Positions 23,818 to 24,396 of a stretch of 24,396 nt of DNA are shown here, piece after piece. Both the position numbers and the translations under genes were made by a program. This DNA comes from UBA1422 sp041859095 (GTDB lineage Bacteria; Bacillota; Clostridia; Peptostreptococcales; Anaerovoracaceae). Numbering within the stretch: the stretch's first letter is position 1; every line of letters begins with the position of its first letter. The notes under the pieces are model-generated. The model was not told the DNA's origin and searched no databases. It saw only the letters and a program-made list of their open reading frames with translations. The DNA is taken from positions 1 through 24,396 of the forward strand of contig JBHEKY010000038.1 of NCBI GenBank assembly GCA_041859095.1, given 5' to 3'.

Positions 23818-24396
23818 TTACACAAAAAATCCGATCACCCAACAGGCGGTCGCGCCTAATACCATGGATACCGGTAAAGTTAATATCCATGCTTTCGCAA
23901 TATCTCCGGCAAGACCCCACTTGACAGCAGATGTTCTCTTTGCGCTTCCTGCCCCCATAACCGACGCGGTGATGACCTGGGTTGTGCTGATTGGGGCACC
24001 AATAAAAGATGCTGCCTCGATGACGATAGCTGCTGAAGTTTGGGCGGAAAACCCGCTTGCGGGTTCCAACTTTGTTACTTTTGAACCCATGGTTTTCATT
24101 ATTTTCCACCCGCCAATCGATGTACCGATTGCCATAGTCGTGGCACAAGTAATTTTGACCCACAGCGGCACTCCGGCTTCTGCGCCCAGCATTCCGCCGG
24201 ATATCAGCGCTAAGGTAATAATACCCATTGTTTTTTGTGCATCATTGTTGCCATGTGAATATGCAACTAAAGCAGCAGAAAAAATCTGCAATTTTAGAAA
24301 GGTTTTATTCACTCGACTCTGTGACCAATGTGCGCATAGTTTTCGGATCAATACCATTATTGTGTATCCAACTAGCAAGCCTACTATGGGTGACAC
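23818..24396 (-). CDS. pit: PiT-family inorganic phosphate transporter (C-terminal part)
   Basis: The 3' part of a gene that runs off the right edge of the window; 192 residues remain and the start is missing. The signatures S-H-G-N-N-D-A-Q-K-T-M-G (about 47-58) and P-I-S-T-T-Q-V-I-T-A-S-V-M-G-A-G identify the PiT/PHO-4 low-affinity phosphate or metal-phosphate symporter family. About five helices are in view. No PhoU-like partner is visible, because one would lie outside the window. The apparent initial Met at the edge is internal to the protein, not the true start. Confidence 0.9.
   Translation of the reverse strand: MSPIVGLLVGYTIMVLIRKLCAHWSQSRVNKTFLKLQIFSAALVAYSHGNNDAQKTMGIITLALISGGMLGAEAGVPLWVKITCATTMAIGTSIGGWKIMKTMGSKVTKLEPASGFSAQTSAAIVIEAASFIGAPISTTQVITASVMGAGSAKRTSAVKWGLAGDIAKAWILTLPVSMVLGATACWVIGFFV

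Overview
The window looks like a low-to-moderate GC Clostridia (Firmicutes) chromosome. The evidence is strong GGAGG-type ribosome binding sites, TTG and GTG starts, a dgt-dnaG-rpoD-trmK-Nif3 block, a type A RNase P RNA, and a fused 2-hydroxyacyl-CoA dehydratase-activase protein of the kind common in anaerobic Clostridia. Genus cannot be fixed from the sequence alone. No insertion sequence, prophage, CRISPR array or tRNA was seen.

Left part (1-7942). A 53-residue zinc-ribbon protein faces a convergent three-gene minus-strand operon: giant acyl-CoA dehydratase activase, yebC, and a nitroreductase-like protein. The two sides share a bidirectional terminator. The activase is divergent from a PF06541-type membrane protein, and both read from a compact pair of extended -10 promoters. 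After another bidirectional terminator come a C39-like peptidase lipoprotein and, just upstream of it, an unannotated-looking 41-codon gene with a TTG start.

Centre (7943-15806). This is the most distinctive region. A sigma-54 enhancer-binding protein with a Cache-like sensory domain, but no membrane segment, is divergent from a four-gene operon: class I aminotransferase, YfcC/DcuC-family transporter, PepV-like M20 dipeptidase and YtcJ-like amidohydrolase. A well-matched -24/-12 promoter lies before the operon. A housekeeping promoter for the regulator overlaps a dyad that may be the regulator's own binding site. The layout suggests substrate-induced uptake and breakdown of a peptide or amino-acid conjugate, ending in transamination. 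A 16-bp hairpin without a U-tract separates the transporter and dipeptidase genes.

Right part (15837-24396). Two paralogous four-helix EamA/DMT half-transporters converge on rnpB, whose likely terminator lies inside the last codons of the second half-transporter. Upstream of rnpB on the minus strand are a membrane acyltransferase and the tightly packed, partly overlapping genes Nif3-like, trmK, rpoD and dnaG, preceded by dgt. A PiT phosphate transporter cut by the window edge lies before dgt.
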